64,000 nt of DNA from Irpex lacteus (taxonomy: Eukaryota; Basidiomycota; Agaricomycetes; Polyporales; Irpicaceae): NCBI GenBank assembly GCA_001986395.2, contig MQVO02000014.1:496001-560000 (forward strand), read 5' to 3'. Positions 46,733-59,518 of this stretch are shown piece by piece. Position numbers and translations under genes: made by a program. Within the stretch, counting starts at the first letter, position 1; each line of letters opens with the position of its first letter. The notes beneath the pieces were generated by a model. That model made no database searches. It was not told the origin of the DNA and saw only the letters and a program-made list of their open reading frames with translations.

Positions 46733-47173
46733 CTGCTGTGTGTCGTCGGGCGGTGAGAGTGCTTCATCCGGAGACGACGAAGGTGAAGACGGTGGTGAGA
46801 AGAGAGGTAGTCATGGACGTCACCACGACTGAGAAAACTAAAACTAACAGCCCCCGCAAAGCCTTGCACTTACGCCGCTACTCGGCGACCTACAGCGCTT
46901 GCAGCCCCGCGGCTCACCCGACGGGAAAAGTTCCAGGCAGCGACGATCTGGGACCTAGGTTGTTCTCGGGCCACGACGAGATAATAATGCGGGGAAGGAA
47001 ACATATGAGACAGGGTGGATACTACAAGATTGTGCGTGCAGATAGACTAGCAGATCAATGGTAGCGTATAGATACAACCGGCGAACCCAAAAGTGCGAAA
47101 AATAAAATATCCAAACGAGTGTCGTAGAATCAAGAGAGTAGACAATAAACCACGTCCAATAGTATCAAAGAGA
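46733..47173. other. Promoter of MDM34 / 3' region of the coiled-coil gene
   Basis: 441 bp between tandem minus-strand genes. No motif I can name with confidence. Confidence 0.45.
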
Positions 47174-50104
47174 TTACTTCTTCCCCCTCAGCTGATTCCG
47201 AAGGTTCGTGTTTTCATTCTGCACAGAGTTCAGCTCTTCGAGTAGCGCCATCTGTTGGGTCTGTTGTGATCGCTGTGTCGACTCCAGTTCGTCCTTCACC
47301 TTGGCCAACTGCGTTCGGCATTCAGACAGCTGCGTTTCGAGCTGTCTGCGCACTGTATCAGTGTTGGATGCCGCCTCGTTAGCCATGGTCAAGGCTCTTG
47401 CGCTCAGTGTCGCGTTGGCTTCCGTCAGCTGAGCACACGTCTCTGCCTGAGCAGCAGCCTGTGTCTCGAGCTCCTGCTTCTCTGCCTGCAGCTGATCGAC
47501 GGATTCTTGCAAGAAATGTAACTCGTCTTGCCTAGGTAAACGACTCGTGAGTATCCCGACCGCCTTAACGAAAACGACTACATACAGTTGAGCTTGTTGC
47601 TTCATGAGCGAGATATTCCTCTCCTCCAGCGTGTTCACCTGCTTCTGATACGTCTCAAGCGCAATATTACTATCCTGCGCAAGCTTCTGCGCACGTTCCG
47701 CATTCTTCTTCAGCAGATCATGCGCCTGTGCGAACCTCAGGAGTCGCTCAATGAGAGCGCGATCGTCCGTGACCAAAGCTTGCACACGCTCGACAAAGGC
47801 TTCAATGGAGAAAGTGCTGTTCCCGATGTTCCCGGATAGCGCGTAACCCTTGGGATCGTATAGGTTCTTCAACGAGCGGACGTCCATTTCTGATATCGAG
47901 CCACCGCCGCCGCCGCGGGGAGACGCAGGTGTACCGTTTGGAGATCCTGTTCTGAAGCCGCGGTTACCGAGCTTACTGGCGCGTGCTTCAGCAGAGGGGA
48001 GGATGGACCAAAGAGGCTTCAGTTGCTCAATGATGTTCGCGACGTCGCCCTTGTACTCCACAGGTGGACTATGATTACTGGAGGCAGCAGCAGCAACTGC
48101 TGCACTAGAGGTTGCCGCTTGAACCTGTACGCCATATCAGACGGCCATACCACGATATAGAATATACAGAAAACACGAGCTTACTTGGAGCTGAATCTGA
48201 AGATCGCGAACCTCGGCTTTGGCGTCATCGCGTTCCTGGCGAAGCTGCTCTAGCTCAGCAGAAGAAGAATCATGCTTATCAGCATTAGCCTGCAGATTAG
48301 ACTCAAATTGAGACTTCATTGCAGACCAATCCTGTTGGGCTTGAGCATGGGCCTGGAGCTGCGACTTGACGGCGCTCAGATGTGAACTGAGCGCAGCAAC
48401 GAGTACAGCTGAAGAAGCGTCGGAAGCGTCGAATGGTATTTCATGGGATCGAAGAAGTGACGATAGGGCGTTGACATGTTCGTTCAGCTGGTCCTTCGTG
48501 GCTGATCCTGCTGCGGCATCTTGCTGGAGTCTTGCCACCTGAGCGTTCATATTCCCGGCGAGAGTAGCCCTCTCTGCGTCCCAATTGGCCCGTTCGATTT
48601 CCAACCTGTTCCGCATCTCCTCGAGTTCCTGATTCTTCTTTCCCAGCTCAAGGGCATGTGCAGCGGTTGCTGCTGCCAACGCACCCTCTACTACTGTCCT
48701 TCCACCACTCTCCGCCTCCAATGCTTCGACCTTCCTCTTCAGTTCTTCAACCTCCTTCTCCTTGTCCTTCAGTCCTTCTCGCTCACGTTCCCAGTCCTCC
48801 TTCTCATCTTCAAGCGCTCTCAGCTGAGCATCCACTTCCTCTAGCCTCGCCTGATCTGCCTCCAACTGCTGAACACGATCTTGAGCACTCTGCAACTCCA
48901 TTCCCAACGTGGTCTCTACTTCTTCCTTCTCCATTCTTACCAACGACAGCTCCCGCTCCGACTCCGTCTGCTTCGCCGTCGCAGCCTCGAACGTCACTGT
49001 CAACTCCTGCAGCTTCTGCTCCAGCTCTGCTATTCTGGCTTCTGATGCGGCATCCACGACCGGCTGGAGTATTCGAGGACTATTGGGTATGACAGCATCA
49101 ATGTGTCCCGCGAAAAGGTGAGCACCGTCGAATCGACCTTTCGACGATGCCGTCTGGATACTAGTCACGGAAGACGCCGTCACAGGGCTCATCTGTGAAC
49201 TTCGATTCGGTGTGCTCGAACCGGACGTCGTCGTCTCATCTGCGCCATTCGTCTTCTTCTCCAGATTTCGCACAGAGTGGCTGAGAACACCAACGCGATG
49301 CTCGAGTATCCTTCGGTAAACCTCATTCGCTCGTTCCTGGATTTTCGCCAAGTCCTTCTGCACCGCGTCCACTTTGCGATTTGCGGCATCGAGTTGTTCT
49401 GAGGATTGTTGGTTAACGGTCCTGTATGCTGCGTTGGCTTTAGAGAGGGTAAGAGCTGCGTCTCGAATCTTGGTCTCCGTAGTAAGTTTCTTGTTCATGG
49501 CTACAAGCCTCGACGCGAGGACTTGTTGCTCCTATTGCCCAGATTCGACATACGTTCCATAGTCATGATGCACTATTGCAGAACGTACCTTCTTCAGTTC
49601 CTCTACTTCTTCCGCGCTCAATATCTCATAACCTCGACTATCCACGATCGCCTCGCTAGCTAGCAGGCTGATGAGTAGGTCATCCCGGATATTGAGCATC
49701 TGCGATGATCGCTTCTGTTCGGACCCAGTTGATTTTCGGGATAGCTGAGAGACACGAGAGGGTAATGGAGGTACTCGAGGCGAGGAAGGGCCTGCCACAG
49801 GCGATTGAGGCGTTGAACCCGACCGAGATAGGTGGCCATTCGAAGATCGGCTGGCTGAGAAGGAGCTGCTGCCGTCATCGCTTGGCGGTAGAGACGGCTT
49901 CTTATCCTTACGGAAGGACAGAGCGGCTGTGACGGGAGGACTTTCGAATGACCCTCTGGAGGACGATTCGGGCGGGGGAGACGGTGGCCAGGATGGTTTG
50001 GCAGAGAAGACAAGTGAAGAGGTTGAGGGTGGAGGGCTCGGAGTCATGGAATCCGGAGGACTGTTCCCTGTTCCCCCTCCAAAGTATCGGCGCACACCAT
50101 TCAT
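47174..50104 (-). CDS. Uds1-domain (up-regulated during septation) coiled-coil protein, 919 aa
   Basis: Exons from the right: 50104-49589, 49531-48185, 48124-47586, 47531-47174 (920 codons with stop). An N-terminal Ser/Pro-rich region (1-125) is followed by the conserved Uds1 segment spanning the first splice: IRDDLLISLLASEAIVDSRG, YEILSAEEVEELKKEQQVLA, SRLVAMNKKLTTETKIRDAA. Most of residues 190-620 and 720-919 are heptad-rich coiled coil (EDWEREREGLKDKEKEVEEL; ELEEMRNRLEIERANWDAE), separated by Ser/Gly-rich linkers (GSPNGTPASPRGGGGGSIS). Fungal Uds1 proteins are linked by expression to septation and hyphal growth; molecular role unknown. It resembles a polarity scaffold or tethering factor, which is inference. 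Confidence 0.85.
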
Positions 50105-51424
50105 AGCAGAGTAATAAAAGAATGTGAAGTTATAATATGTTGGGTATCTTGTGCAAAGGTATCGTTGGCAAGCCTAGGAGCGGATGTGATACTAGGACGC
50201 GTATTGCAGCCAGCTGCGTGCGAGCTCGAGCACGAATTGTCGAGACGGTGACCGTTAGAGGTGAAGTGTACCGAGCGTCGTCGAGTAGCACGACGGTTGC
50301 CAGAAAAGATGGCGGGATGGCGGGAGGGAGCAAAGGTCGCAGAAGCTCTTCGCTCAGGTAAAGCACCAAGTCCGATCAAAAGTGTATCCAGATTTGGGTA
50401 TGTCGGCGGCACACATCACAATTGCAAGCTTGCATGTGGTTGCCCTGCCATCTTTGCCTGTACAAAGCTATGCTACATGACATCTCCAGGTGCTCAGCAT
50501 CCGTCAACGTTGATCAGGAACATGAAAGGATCGACAAAGTGTTGATGAAGGGGTTGCATCTTTATTACATGTCCATGTTGGAAGTTGGCCTGTCGGGATC
50601 AATCCAAGAACGTCACATGAACTCGTAGGGAGCTATGTAGCTCTTGCTCGGTTGCTTGAGACCACGACGTCGAAAGCTTCTCTCTTAAGCCTAAATATCG
50701 TAAAATTAACAAACACGATGCTTGTCAAGCTCCGACACCGAAGTTGAGGGAAATTGGTATGAATTTCCTTCCAGACGCCCGCTTTGTGGCGCGGCTATTG
50801 CCGAACCAACTTCAAGTTGGTTGTTCAAGTTCGTTTCTCAACCAGCCTGGCAGTGACTTTCAGTTAATGTCGGTAAGTGATTCACCGGCAGTACAACACA
50901 TCAAGTATTGCGACCTTACTTAGGCTAATACAGATTCTTTCTATCGACCAGATACACGTCAATCCGGCGCGCACGGTAGACTCATGGTCAGGCAGCTGGG
51001 TGTCAAGCCTGTCTAGGCCTGTAGAATTAGTACAGCAGGGCGGGAAAACCCGCCATTAGCTCAAGGCCGAGCCGGTTTGCATGATAGGCAGTGTTTGTAG
51101 GAAACAAAGGCCTCAACGAATCTTTGAAGATCTCGGATTTCGCCCTCAAAAAGCTGTGATAAGTACTACCACGCTCAAAGCCGTCGGCATATTGCGAAAC
51201 ACTTGGAATAAGCCGATACGCATGGCCACAGTATCCCTCGTGAAGCCTCCTCCAATGGAGCAGCAGCAGCTAACCGACTTTGTTCAAGAAGAGTGCGCCC
51301 GTATTACTGAATGGATATACGGGCGGTCCCAATAGGAGGTACGTGCGCGACGTATATAAAGGCCTTGTATCAGCCTAGCATCTCCATTCTACTCCTCAAG
51401 CACTACTACCTTCCCACTACTCTC
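50105..51424. other. Intergenic, 1.3 kb, with hairpins and a TATA box
   Basis: Divergent region. A TATA element (TATATAAA) at 51353-51360 lies 65-72 bp before the start of the next plus-strand gene. Inverted repeats: GGCGGG-AAAA-CCCGCC at 51039-51054 and a 9-bp stem CGCCCGTAT/ATACGGGCG at 51296-51304 / 51317-51325, just upstream of the TATA box. A frame at 51081-51335 covers the latter but shows no domain. Confidence 0.45.
51353..51360 (+). promoter_or_regulatory. TATA box of the unknown Ser/Pro-rich gene
   Basis: TATATAAA followed by a C/T-rich start region and an ATG at 51425. Supports that the following gene model is transcribed from here. Confidence 0.55.
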
Positions 51425-52996
51425 ATGCCTAGAACATCGAAAGCTTACCTACGCCCTGTCGTGTCAACATGCACCCGGAAACACGTCAACGAGCGTGGTG
51501 ATGTGTGGCGTAATGCCCGTAACAACAACTCTGTTCTCCTCGCGTACGCCGCCTTCAAGAGCGGAGGTGCCGACCTGGATGATCCGCGCGTTGCAATTGT
51601 GTATGACGAAGAAGCTGAGGCAAGTGCTGAATATCTTGTGGATGCTGTCTCAATCGATATACTGAATGCGATCACCTTAGGAATTATCGTGTCGAATGTG
51701 CGAAAAGACATATAGATTCAAGAGTCCGAGGCCATCATCTGTGGCACAGACTGCTTACCGCCACCTTGCCTCGTTCAAGCATATTAGCGGAGTCTCGAGG
51801 GTATTTGGTATTCCAACCTCCAAGCTAGAAGAGAATTTCCCGTTTGAATGTGAAGTTTGCAAAAGGTAGGGTCAGGTGGTAATCCTACTACCTCTGTTAC
51901 TGAACGACACCATATTCATAGGAAATACCTTCGGACGGCTTCTGCTAATTTACATGAAGGAAGATGCCGTCGAAAACTTGAACGCATCCAGGATTTACCT
52001 GTGATTCCGACATTCTTCAGCATTGAAACGACGACAGATGACCCTCGCATCCAGGCTCAAAGAAATCCCAGTACACCTGAGGACAACGCCGGATCCTCTG
52101 ATGACGAAGAAGAAGTGGATGACCTCCTTCAAGAGCTTGATTCTGGCCCATCTTGCCCCGTAGTTCCTTCGTCTAGCCCAGTTCCTTCATCCAGCTCATT
52201 TACTCCATCCAGCCCATCTACTTCACTCAGCCCAGTCATTCCACCTAGCCCATTCACACGAGTACCCTTTACCAGGTCCCGATCAGCTCACTTTTCACAA
52301 AGTGTTCCTGGCGGTCTATTCCTTAAATATCCGCTAGCCAACGATGAAGAGTCACAGACTTCACGAGAGGCCGACTTCAGTTCTTCGCGTCTTACTGACT
52401 GTGATAGACCCTCGCCACCGTCTTCCAGGCACAGCTCTCCAAGCCCCTCCTCGGTCTCTCAGTCGCCTCCCGTATCTATAAGAGCCAGCAGTCCTCGCAG
52501 CTACAGACCAGTATCTCCGTACCGCAGGGATCGACCTTGGGAGGACTATGTACAACGTCGCGATCCAGAAGCCAGTAGCTCGTCCTACCAGCCTCTAAGA
52601 CTCAGTCAGCCAGACTTTGGAAGACCGGAATACGTGGTGGTGTCGCCTCAGCAAGAGGTGATCGGTCATGTACACCCCAGCCCGCGTCAACGTATGATAT
52701 TTCCGGCCTCATTCACCACGATATCCCAGGCCTCATCCACCATGATATCACAAGCAAATTGGTATCGCCATACTTCCATGTCTCCTCCGCTGCCACCTCC
52801 GCCGCCTCCCACTCCAACGCAAATGGGTTATGAAGAAGCAAGGGTAAACACTCTCGTGCGTATGGCCTGCCTGACGCGAAGCCAGAACGAGTTACGGCGG
52901 GATCTTACGGAGTGGGTCAACGACATGCGTGAGATGTTCGAGTCTGCGCCGGAGTATAGCCATGCTCGTGCCTCTGAGTGGACCGAAGAGGAGTGA
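51425..52996 (+). CDS. Unknown Ser/Pro-rich protein with a CxxC...C motif, 487 aa
   Basis: Exons: 51425-51697, 51750-51865, 51922-52996 (488 codons with stop). The two introns are 52 and 56 nt with GT..AG ends and both remove in-frame stops, and a TATA box precedes, so I regard it as a real gene. The first 130 residues are ordered-looking (RNARNNNSVLLAYAAFKSGG; YRHLASFKHISGVSRVFGIP). Next comes FECEVCKRKYLRTASANLHE followed by GRC, a CxxC-x16-C pattern that may bind zinc. A long Ser/Pro-rich middle, SRSYRPVSPYRRDRPWEDY-like basic segments, a Pro-8 run (about 440) and a helical C-terminus (LTRSQNELRRDLTEWVNDMR) follow. I do not recognise the family; it looks like a lineage-specific Agaricomycete protein. 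Confidence 0.6.
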
Positions 52997-53223
52997 ATTT
53001 CGTCTATGGTTGTGGTTTGGTCCCGTATTTACCTGTACTTGCTGCTATCCACATGCATCGTTTTTGTCACGTCTGTCTCATCACTATGTATCCGTGTGAC
53101 TGTATTATGTCTTTAGTATTTGCAATGTCCATTACATCCTCTAAACTATTCTGCAAAATCCTCATTGCGGAGACAGCTGCGTAGAGTATCATGGACCATA
53201 CGAGCATCTATAATACCATAAGT

Positions 53224-56200
53224 TCAACGCTTTATCGCAGCCAACACCAATCCTATCCCTAACATCGCTGTTGCAACTTCGAACACAAGATACGTCTCCC
53301 TCGGCCCCAGGAAGAACGCTGTCCCCGCAAGCAGAAGAACCCTCCACTTCGGCTGCACGTACCATCGCCCACCTGCACCAGCAGGCCACAGCCATCTGAA
53401 ACCCCACCCAGGATCGACAAGCACGAGGAAAGGAAGGACATGCAGAAAGTTGTGGTCCCCATCGAAGGGCGTCGTGAACCCCGCCGTGAGTAACGTCCGA
53501 ACCCACACTGCAAGGATCGGCGACGCTAACGGTAACAGCCACGTCATCAGCAGCAGAAGGTGTTCGCGTTCGTTGTGAACGTTCGTGAGGTGCTGCGCTC
53601 GATTTTCCGAGGCTATGCGAGGAGAGGGAGGGGTGGCTTCATGGTCTGTCTCTCGTGAGCGTTCTTCTGACGTTTTGATGAGCGGTATGGCAACGGGACT
53701 TGAGGGTTCTAGCTGGGGCGGGTTGAAAGAGGCGCAGGTGTAGAGGTGGAAGATCCAGCATCCCAGGAAACCGACTTGCCATGGCACGAGGAGAAATATC
53801 AGGAGGCAGATAAAGCCAAGTGATGCCAACGCGCTATTTCTTCTACTCGACAAAATCCGTTCAGGAGCTCTGAGGGTAAACGATAAGATACGATAACGCT
53901 TGGAGGGCGAGTGAGGACTTACGATGGGAAGAAGCGAGACAGATAGTATAATGGGAACTTCAGTAACGTGACTAACCACCAGCTCACTGACACGAGTCCT
54001 ACTGCAGCGACCAACATCAAGGGTGCTATAAATGCAAGTAGAGGTTCTCCTCCATTTCCAAGCCACAAATGTGTCGGAAGAGGTATTAGAGAGACGACAA
54101 ATGACGCGCCAAGCAACTTGACGAACTTCGTTTGTACGAAGGTTGAAAGAGTGTCGATGACCGAGGGCACAGCTCCACGAGTTTCGGCTATCTTGATCGC
54201 CTCGTATAGCACAAGAGCAACAATCCCCACCGCCCATGTCGCAGCAGGAGCACCGTATCGGCCGCCCCATCTCCCGATGGTAGCCCACCAGTCCAAGGTG
54301 ATCTCGATACCGGAGAGAATACATGAGCCCTGTCCGTCAGAGTAGATGGTGAGGTTCAGGCCGTGTCCGTAAGGAGTTTTAATGTAAGGCGCAGAACCAT
54401 GGGTGTGTAGAAGCTTCTTGCGAGCGACGGTGAGAGGATGGTAGTGAGCTTCTGACGGGTGGGACTGGTGTTCAAGGAGCGGGAGCATCAGCTCGCCTGA
54501 AATAAGTGGTTAGCATTGTTTCAGTAGACTATCATCCTACGTGACGCACCTTTACATGTTGACGCATACCGAGGAGTTACACGATATACCACCAGTGTGT
54601 TCGATAGAAGATGTGGTAGATGGATGACTTGTTTCAGTGCAGAGCTGTCTTCTAGGTTGACAACAACGGTGCCCACAAATGGAGCTTTAGAGGTTATATT
54701 AGTGAAGCCCAGACGAGAGCAAGCACTCGCCGCACACACCTAAAGAACTAGCATCCTTCAGAACCGGCTCCGGTATGAAGCCTCCGACCAGCCAGCCAAC
54801 TTTTCTCTTCCCGTCCACAGTCACAGCGATTCGAGTATTCTCTTCATACGGTACTTCAGCCTCAAAGAAGACGACGCCGTCATTCTCGTGCACGCCTTCA
54901 TCTGGTAGCGGAAACAAGGCGTCCTGTGCCGGGTTCGGTATCAACTTGAGAGATGTTGGAGACAGAGGTGTACAGGTCCGACCCGAGCCGCAAATATGTA
55001 CGGTTGCAGACAGTGGCAACATTGGAAGAGAGGGTCCAAGGCCGGCTCTGGAAAGGTATAAAACGAATCTGCGCTTCCGGGTTAATTCTTGCTTGTCTGG
55101 CGTGATCGGTAAGAACCAAGTGTGCGTGTCTGGAGGATTCGTGACTGCCAGATGTTGGTCAGGCTCCAGGAGCGTGTAGTCATTGACGTGACCCAGAGGA
55201 CCGGTTGAGTAGCCAGGAGGAACCAGGTGACCATCTGGCATCCATGTATCCAAAATACGTCCGCGTTCTTCAGGTGAGCTCCCAGAACCGAGCTCAAGAG
55301 CTGCTCGTGCGACTCGCCATCGAGCTTGATGACACCAGACCATACCTCTGTGATCGACACCGGTCCATGCAGTCTCCAGCGCACTAGTAAACACAGTTCG
55401 TCGATAGGGTTCTGCGCCGTGCTCGTCTACGTTCGGTGGCGGAAGGATGCAAGATTCTGAGGGAATCATGAGATCGGTGGCGCCTCCGCAGAGTGAGAAG
55501 ATGGGTGTAGGATTCTCTAGTAGGGCCTTCCGATTGCGAGAGTATATCCGGTCTATATGCCTGTCGAACCGAGCTGGCGGAAGGGTATGCGGTGTGGACA
55601 TTGTGATGATCGCAGAGATATTCGCGTGTGGAAGGAGGGACGTCGCGACAATACCTCCCATAGAGTGACCCATTACGATGATAGGAGTACCAACGGGATA
55701 GTTTGACAGAATATAGTCCACAGCGCGCGAGGTGTAGCTCGTCTGCGAATCCAGCGTCGTACCGTGAAACGCGGACAAGTCTTCATTGAACTCGACTGCG
55801 AATGAATAAGTATATGCACACGATGCCCGTGTCAATAGACCTACCTGCATAGAAGTCCAACTGCTTTAGGTGTCTCCCACGGAACTCGGGTGAGACGTCG
55901 TACGGCTGGTGATAGAACTGTCTCGCCGCAGACGAAGCTATGGAACGCGCTTGGTGCGAGGACCCGGCATTCCCGGGTATGAAGACGACTGGTAGACCAT
56001 CACGCTACGCTCAGTTGTATTCAGTTGTCACAGATGAAGTACACGCGACATACCTCGCTGCCCTGCCACCCAACTTCACGGTATAACCACAGCGAATAAC
56101 GCCCAGCTGACGGTGACCATGAGTGATCAAATCCTGTTTGCAGGACATAGGAAGGGGACATCCACGACATGCGACATCCTTGAGGAGAGACCGTCTGAAC

Positions 56201-56281
56201 GGTGTCTACGGTTGCATAGTACAAAGTAGCTGCAATTAGCAAGAAGACCAGACCTAGGGCATGCACCAGGCGGGTGCTCAT
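53224..56281 (-). CDS. BST1: GPI inositol-deacylase Bst1 (PGAP1 family), 920 aa
   Basis: Exons from the right: 56281-56054, 56004-55845, 55795-54740, 54684-54550, 54496-53923, 53833-53224 (921 codons with stop). An N-terminal TM ([19 protein letters not shown]) is followed by a lumenal lipase domain: [35 protein letters not shown], and the nucleophile elbow VMGHSMGG with Ser near residue 174. [10 protein letters not shown] lies around 300, typical of PGAP1. Several TM segments occupy the C-terminal third ([38 protein letters not shown]..., [17 protein letters not shown]). The enzyme removes the inositol acyl chain of GPI anchors in the ER, needed for export of GPI proteins. Length is somewhat below yeast Bst1 (1029 aa). 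Start chosen at [10 protein letters not shown], the first ATG. Confidence 0.93.
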
Positions 56282-56705
56282 TGGTGCAGGACAAGTAGTT
56301 TGCCTAGCAAAGCGCTTCAAATGGATCGAGAGACTTTGTTACTTTGCTTGATTTCAGTTGTAATAGTGCTACACTCGCTAGCTTACCTTGCCATCAAGAG
56401 ATCTTACTGGACTACAAACGGGCGGGGTAACATCCGTCCAAGCGCCCGTTTCGCTTGGCTTCACGTCATGCTTCCAGCTTGTTTTGCCCCCTCCACTCCG
56501 CCACCCCTCTTCAACGACGACGACGGCCTTGGCTACATTCTGAAAGCTGATATAGACGGTGGCTAGCTGCTCAAGAAGATTTCTCGGACTGAAATCCCTG
56601 CTCCAGGTAGACTGTCAAGCGTGTCAAGCTCCGGTGTTATCGCCCTCCTGCTCGGGATTCAGCCAACGTCGAGCTTCACATCCGTGCAAGTAAACCACAA
56701 GTAGA
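56282..56705. promoter_or_regulatory. Divergent BST1 / Mg2+ transporter promoter
   Basis: 424 bp between two divergent starts. No clear TATA box. No motif I would name. Confidence 0.4.
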
Positions 56706-59207
56706 ATGCCGTCTTCTGCAGGGCAAGACAACTCGTCAGTCCTGTCTGGCAATATTTCAACCTCCCCCAAGACAATACGAGGTCACTCAGATCATTCTCA
56801 CTCGCCTGTCAGGCACAGGGCAAGTGTAGGAGACGAAAACGATTTACCCTCAAGACCTCGTCTCTCACCCACGCTCACACGTTCCTACAACCCCAATGAC
56901 CCCGATGTCCGAGAACGCCAGCGAGCAATGGACGTGGACATGGCCTTACATCTGTCCCGTGCACGGAGCAACACAGTCGCAGGCCAATCCCCCGATATAA
57001 CAACACCGTCTGGAGGACTTCACGAGCTGCCGCTGGAGGAGGAGCATTTCATTGGTTTATCGAGACAGGAGGAGCAGGATGTAAACTATGCAAAGGGTCT
57101 TGCTGCTATGGCAGAGGATCAGCAAGAGCATTTCCATCCAGGACCGACAGCAGGAATGCACCTCAATCACCTCAGTGCGGGACACGACCCGTCCCTGCTC
57201 GTATCTCTCGGAGCGCCGGACCAGGACGATACTGGCGGTCTTCCCATGTACCAGCCCAGCGTACCCGTACAAGAAGCTACGTTTGATTTTGATGCCCTTG
57301 AATCTTTCTCGAAAGAGGAGAAGACCAAGTTGGGTCTCAACTCTCCAACATCACTCACCCCTCCAGAAGGTGGTCTGCCTAGCAGTCAGGTTACCTCCAG
57401 TACCATCCCGATTCAGTCTGAGGATACTCAGACCAGCTTCACTCTCCCTCTCCCCCTTCCGCGAGCGCGACAGCGCAAGCTCAGCCAGAGCACCCCCGGG
57501 CCTCGTCGTGCTAAAATGGCCCTATTCGAGAACAATCCCTCAGGACCACCGCCCGCCCTAGCATTCCGCTCGCAGCTTGGTCTCAATGGAGGCGCATTAA
57601 GTGCCGTGCCGTCCTTCGACAATCTGCCTCAGCCAAATGATGCCAACGGTTCTCCGGCGCTGCCAAGGCAGAGTACGTCGGGGTCAGGGCACGACCGACC
57701 ATATCGCTTCTCCTTCTATTCAAATGCGCTCTCAGCAACTATACACGCGAAAAGTCTGAGTGAGCTTCCAGCGGACGGGCAGACGTTCGAAGAGCTGTTC
57801 CGCGGCGTAAATCATTCGAGCGACAGACCTGACACGGCTAATCCTTCACGTCCGAATACGAGTATGGGATTTAATCCACGAGCCCCAGTTCCGTCTGCTA
57901 CCACCAGTCGTTCAGGTCTCTCGAAGATGGCGGAAAGACGTTTTACGCCAGGAGGTGCAAATCAGAAGCTGCCTGGCTCGTCTGCGGACACAGATACTTG
58001 GTGGCTAGATGTTCAGTCGCCAACGGATGAAGAGATGAAGATTCTCAGCAAGGTTCGCTCGATTTTCCATATTCTGCTCAATGATAGTTGATTGACCTAT
58101 GTCCTGTGCAGGTCTTCTCGATACATCCGTTGACGACAGAAGATATCCAAATGGAGGAAACTCGCGAGAAGATCGAACTGTTCCGAAACTACTACTTTAT
58201 CTCGTTCCGTAGTTTCGAGCAGGATAATCTCAGTCCCACGTACCTTGAGCCGCTCAACATGTATATCATCGTGTTCCGAGAAGGCATCCTTTCTGTGAGT
58301 GCTTCTGTAGTTTCGCTTACGTGAACGCCTACTTACATCTTGCCCAGTTCCACTTCAGACCAACGACACACCCACAGAACGTTCGACGGCGAATTAAGCA
58401 GTTGAAGGACTATATTAGCGTTACTTCGGACTGGATATCATATGCCCTCATTGATGACATCACGGACGCGTTCGGACCCCTCATCCAGGGCATCGAGTAC
58501 GAAGTCGACAGTATCGACGAACTTGTGCTTATCTTGAAGGAGGCGGAGCAGAGTGACATGTTGCGAAGGTTAGTTGCGACCACTTCGTGTATCGCTGCAA
58601 TCTCACCATTGTTCTGCGATGTGTATAGAATTGGAACATGTCGCAAGAAGGTCATGGGGCTCCTCAGATTAATGGGTAACAAAGCAGATGTCGTGAAAGG
58701 ACTGGCCAAGCGATGTAATGAAAACTGGCGTGTCGCACCTACGTCAGACATCGTAAGTCCGATTTAGTCGTCATATATATTCCACTCGCTTACGGCCAAT
58801 ACTTTTTAAAGGGTCTTTATCTGTCTGATATTCAGGACCACTTGATCACGATGACGCAGAACTTGAACCACTACGAGAAAATCCTGTCACGCTCGCATAG
58901 CAATTATCTGGCTCAGATCTCCATTGAAATGACGGACGCCAATAACCAGATCAACGATGTGCTCTCAAAGCTCACAGCTCTAGGTACGGTGCTCATTCCC
59001 ATGAACCTGGTCACGGGTTTGTGGGGGATGAACGTTACGGTGCCTGGGCAAGATGTTCCGGTCAGTACGCGCCTGAGACTTCGCCTTTCGAAGCAGCTCA
59101 CATCACTTTCTCAGGGATATGCTTGGTTCTTCTCTATCATTGCGGTCCTGGCAGCGTTTGCAGTCATTGCAGGATGGTCTACATATAAACTCATGGTTGC
59201 ACGGTAA
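56706..59207 (+). CDS. CorA-type Mg2+ transporter (Alr/Mnr2 family), 738 aa
   Basis: Exons: 56706-58052, 58112-58294, 58348-58568, 58629-58752, 58812-59060, 59115-59207 (739 codons with stop). The N-terminal ~430 residues are Ser/Pro-rich and cytosolic. The CorA domain starts around WWLDVQSPTDEEMKILSKVF, has HPLTTEDIQMEETREKIELF and YALIDDITDAF, and ends in two TM helices: LGTVLIPMNLVTGLWGMNV with the GMN signature at about 696-698, and WFFSIIAVLAAFAVIAG. This is the fungal Alr1 (plasma membrane) / Mnr2 (vacuole) subfamily; the N-terminal length does not separate the two. The intron 59061-59114 is 54 nt, in frame and stop-free, between the GMN motif and TM2. Confidence 0.94.
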
Positions 59208-59518
59208 TATTGGACGACTCGCATTTAACGTCTCATGGATCATCATCATCATCGCCGGCTCGGACTCTTTAGAAACGCGCAGGGCTATTGTAGTATCACT
59301 AGCATATTCAACATTGTACTTTCCTGGATAATCATATCCCAGCACCTAGAAGCAAAGAAAAGAGGTAAAACCCAAAGCAAAGTGAGAACGGATGTCAAGA
59401 TACTGGTACATGAATGGAGTATAGCGACGCAGCGACAAGCAAGACATATGCAAAGCAGGCATGGAAAGAAAAGAAACAGAAGACGACTCGGAAGCGAAAA
59501 CGTGCCATCGGTTAGCAT
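59208..59518. other. Convergent 3' region, Mg2+ transporter / KDM5
   Basis: 311 bp between stop codons. Purine-rich from 59345 to 59500. Nothing else recognised. Confidence 0.5.

Noticed and set aside
51039..51054. GC hairpin with A-run as a transcription terminator
   Set aside because: Rho-independent terminators are bacterial; the genome is fungal and the hairpin lies upstream of a gene.
51081..51335. 84-codon frame upstream of the unknown gene
   Set aside because: It contains the inverted repeat and ends just before the TATA box, with no domain; more likely promoter DNA.
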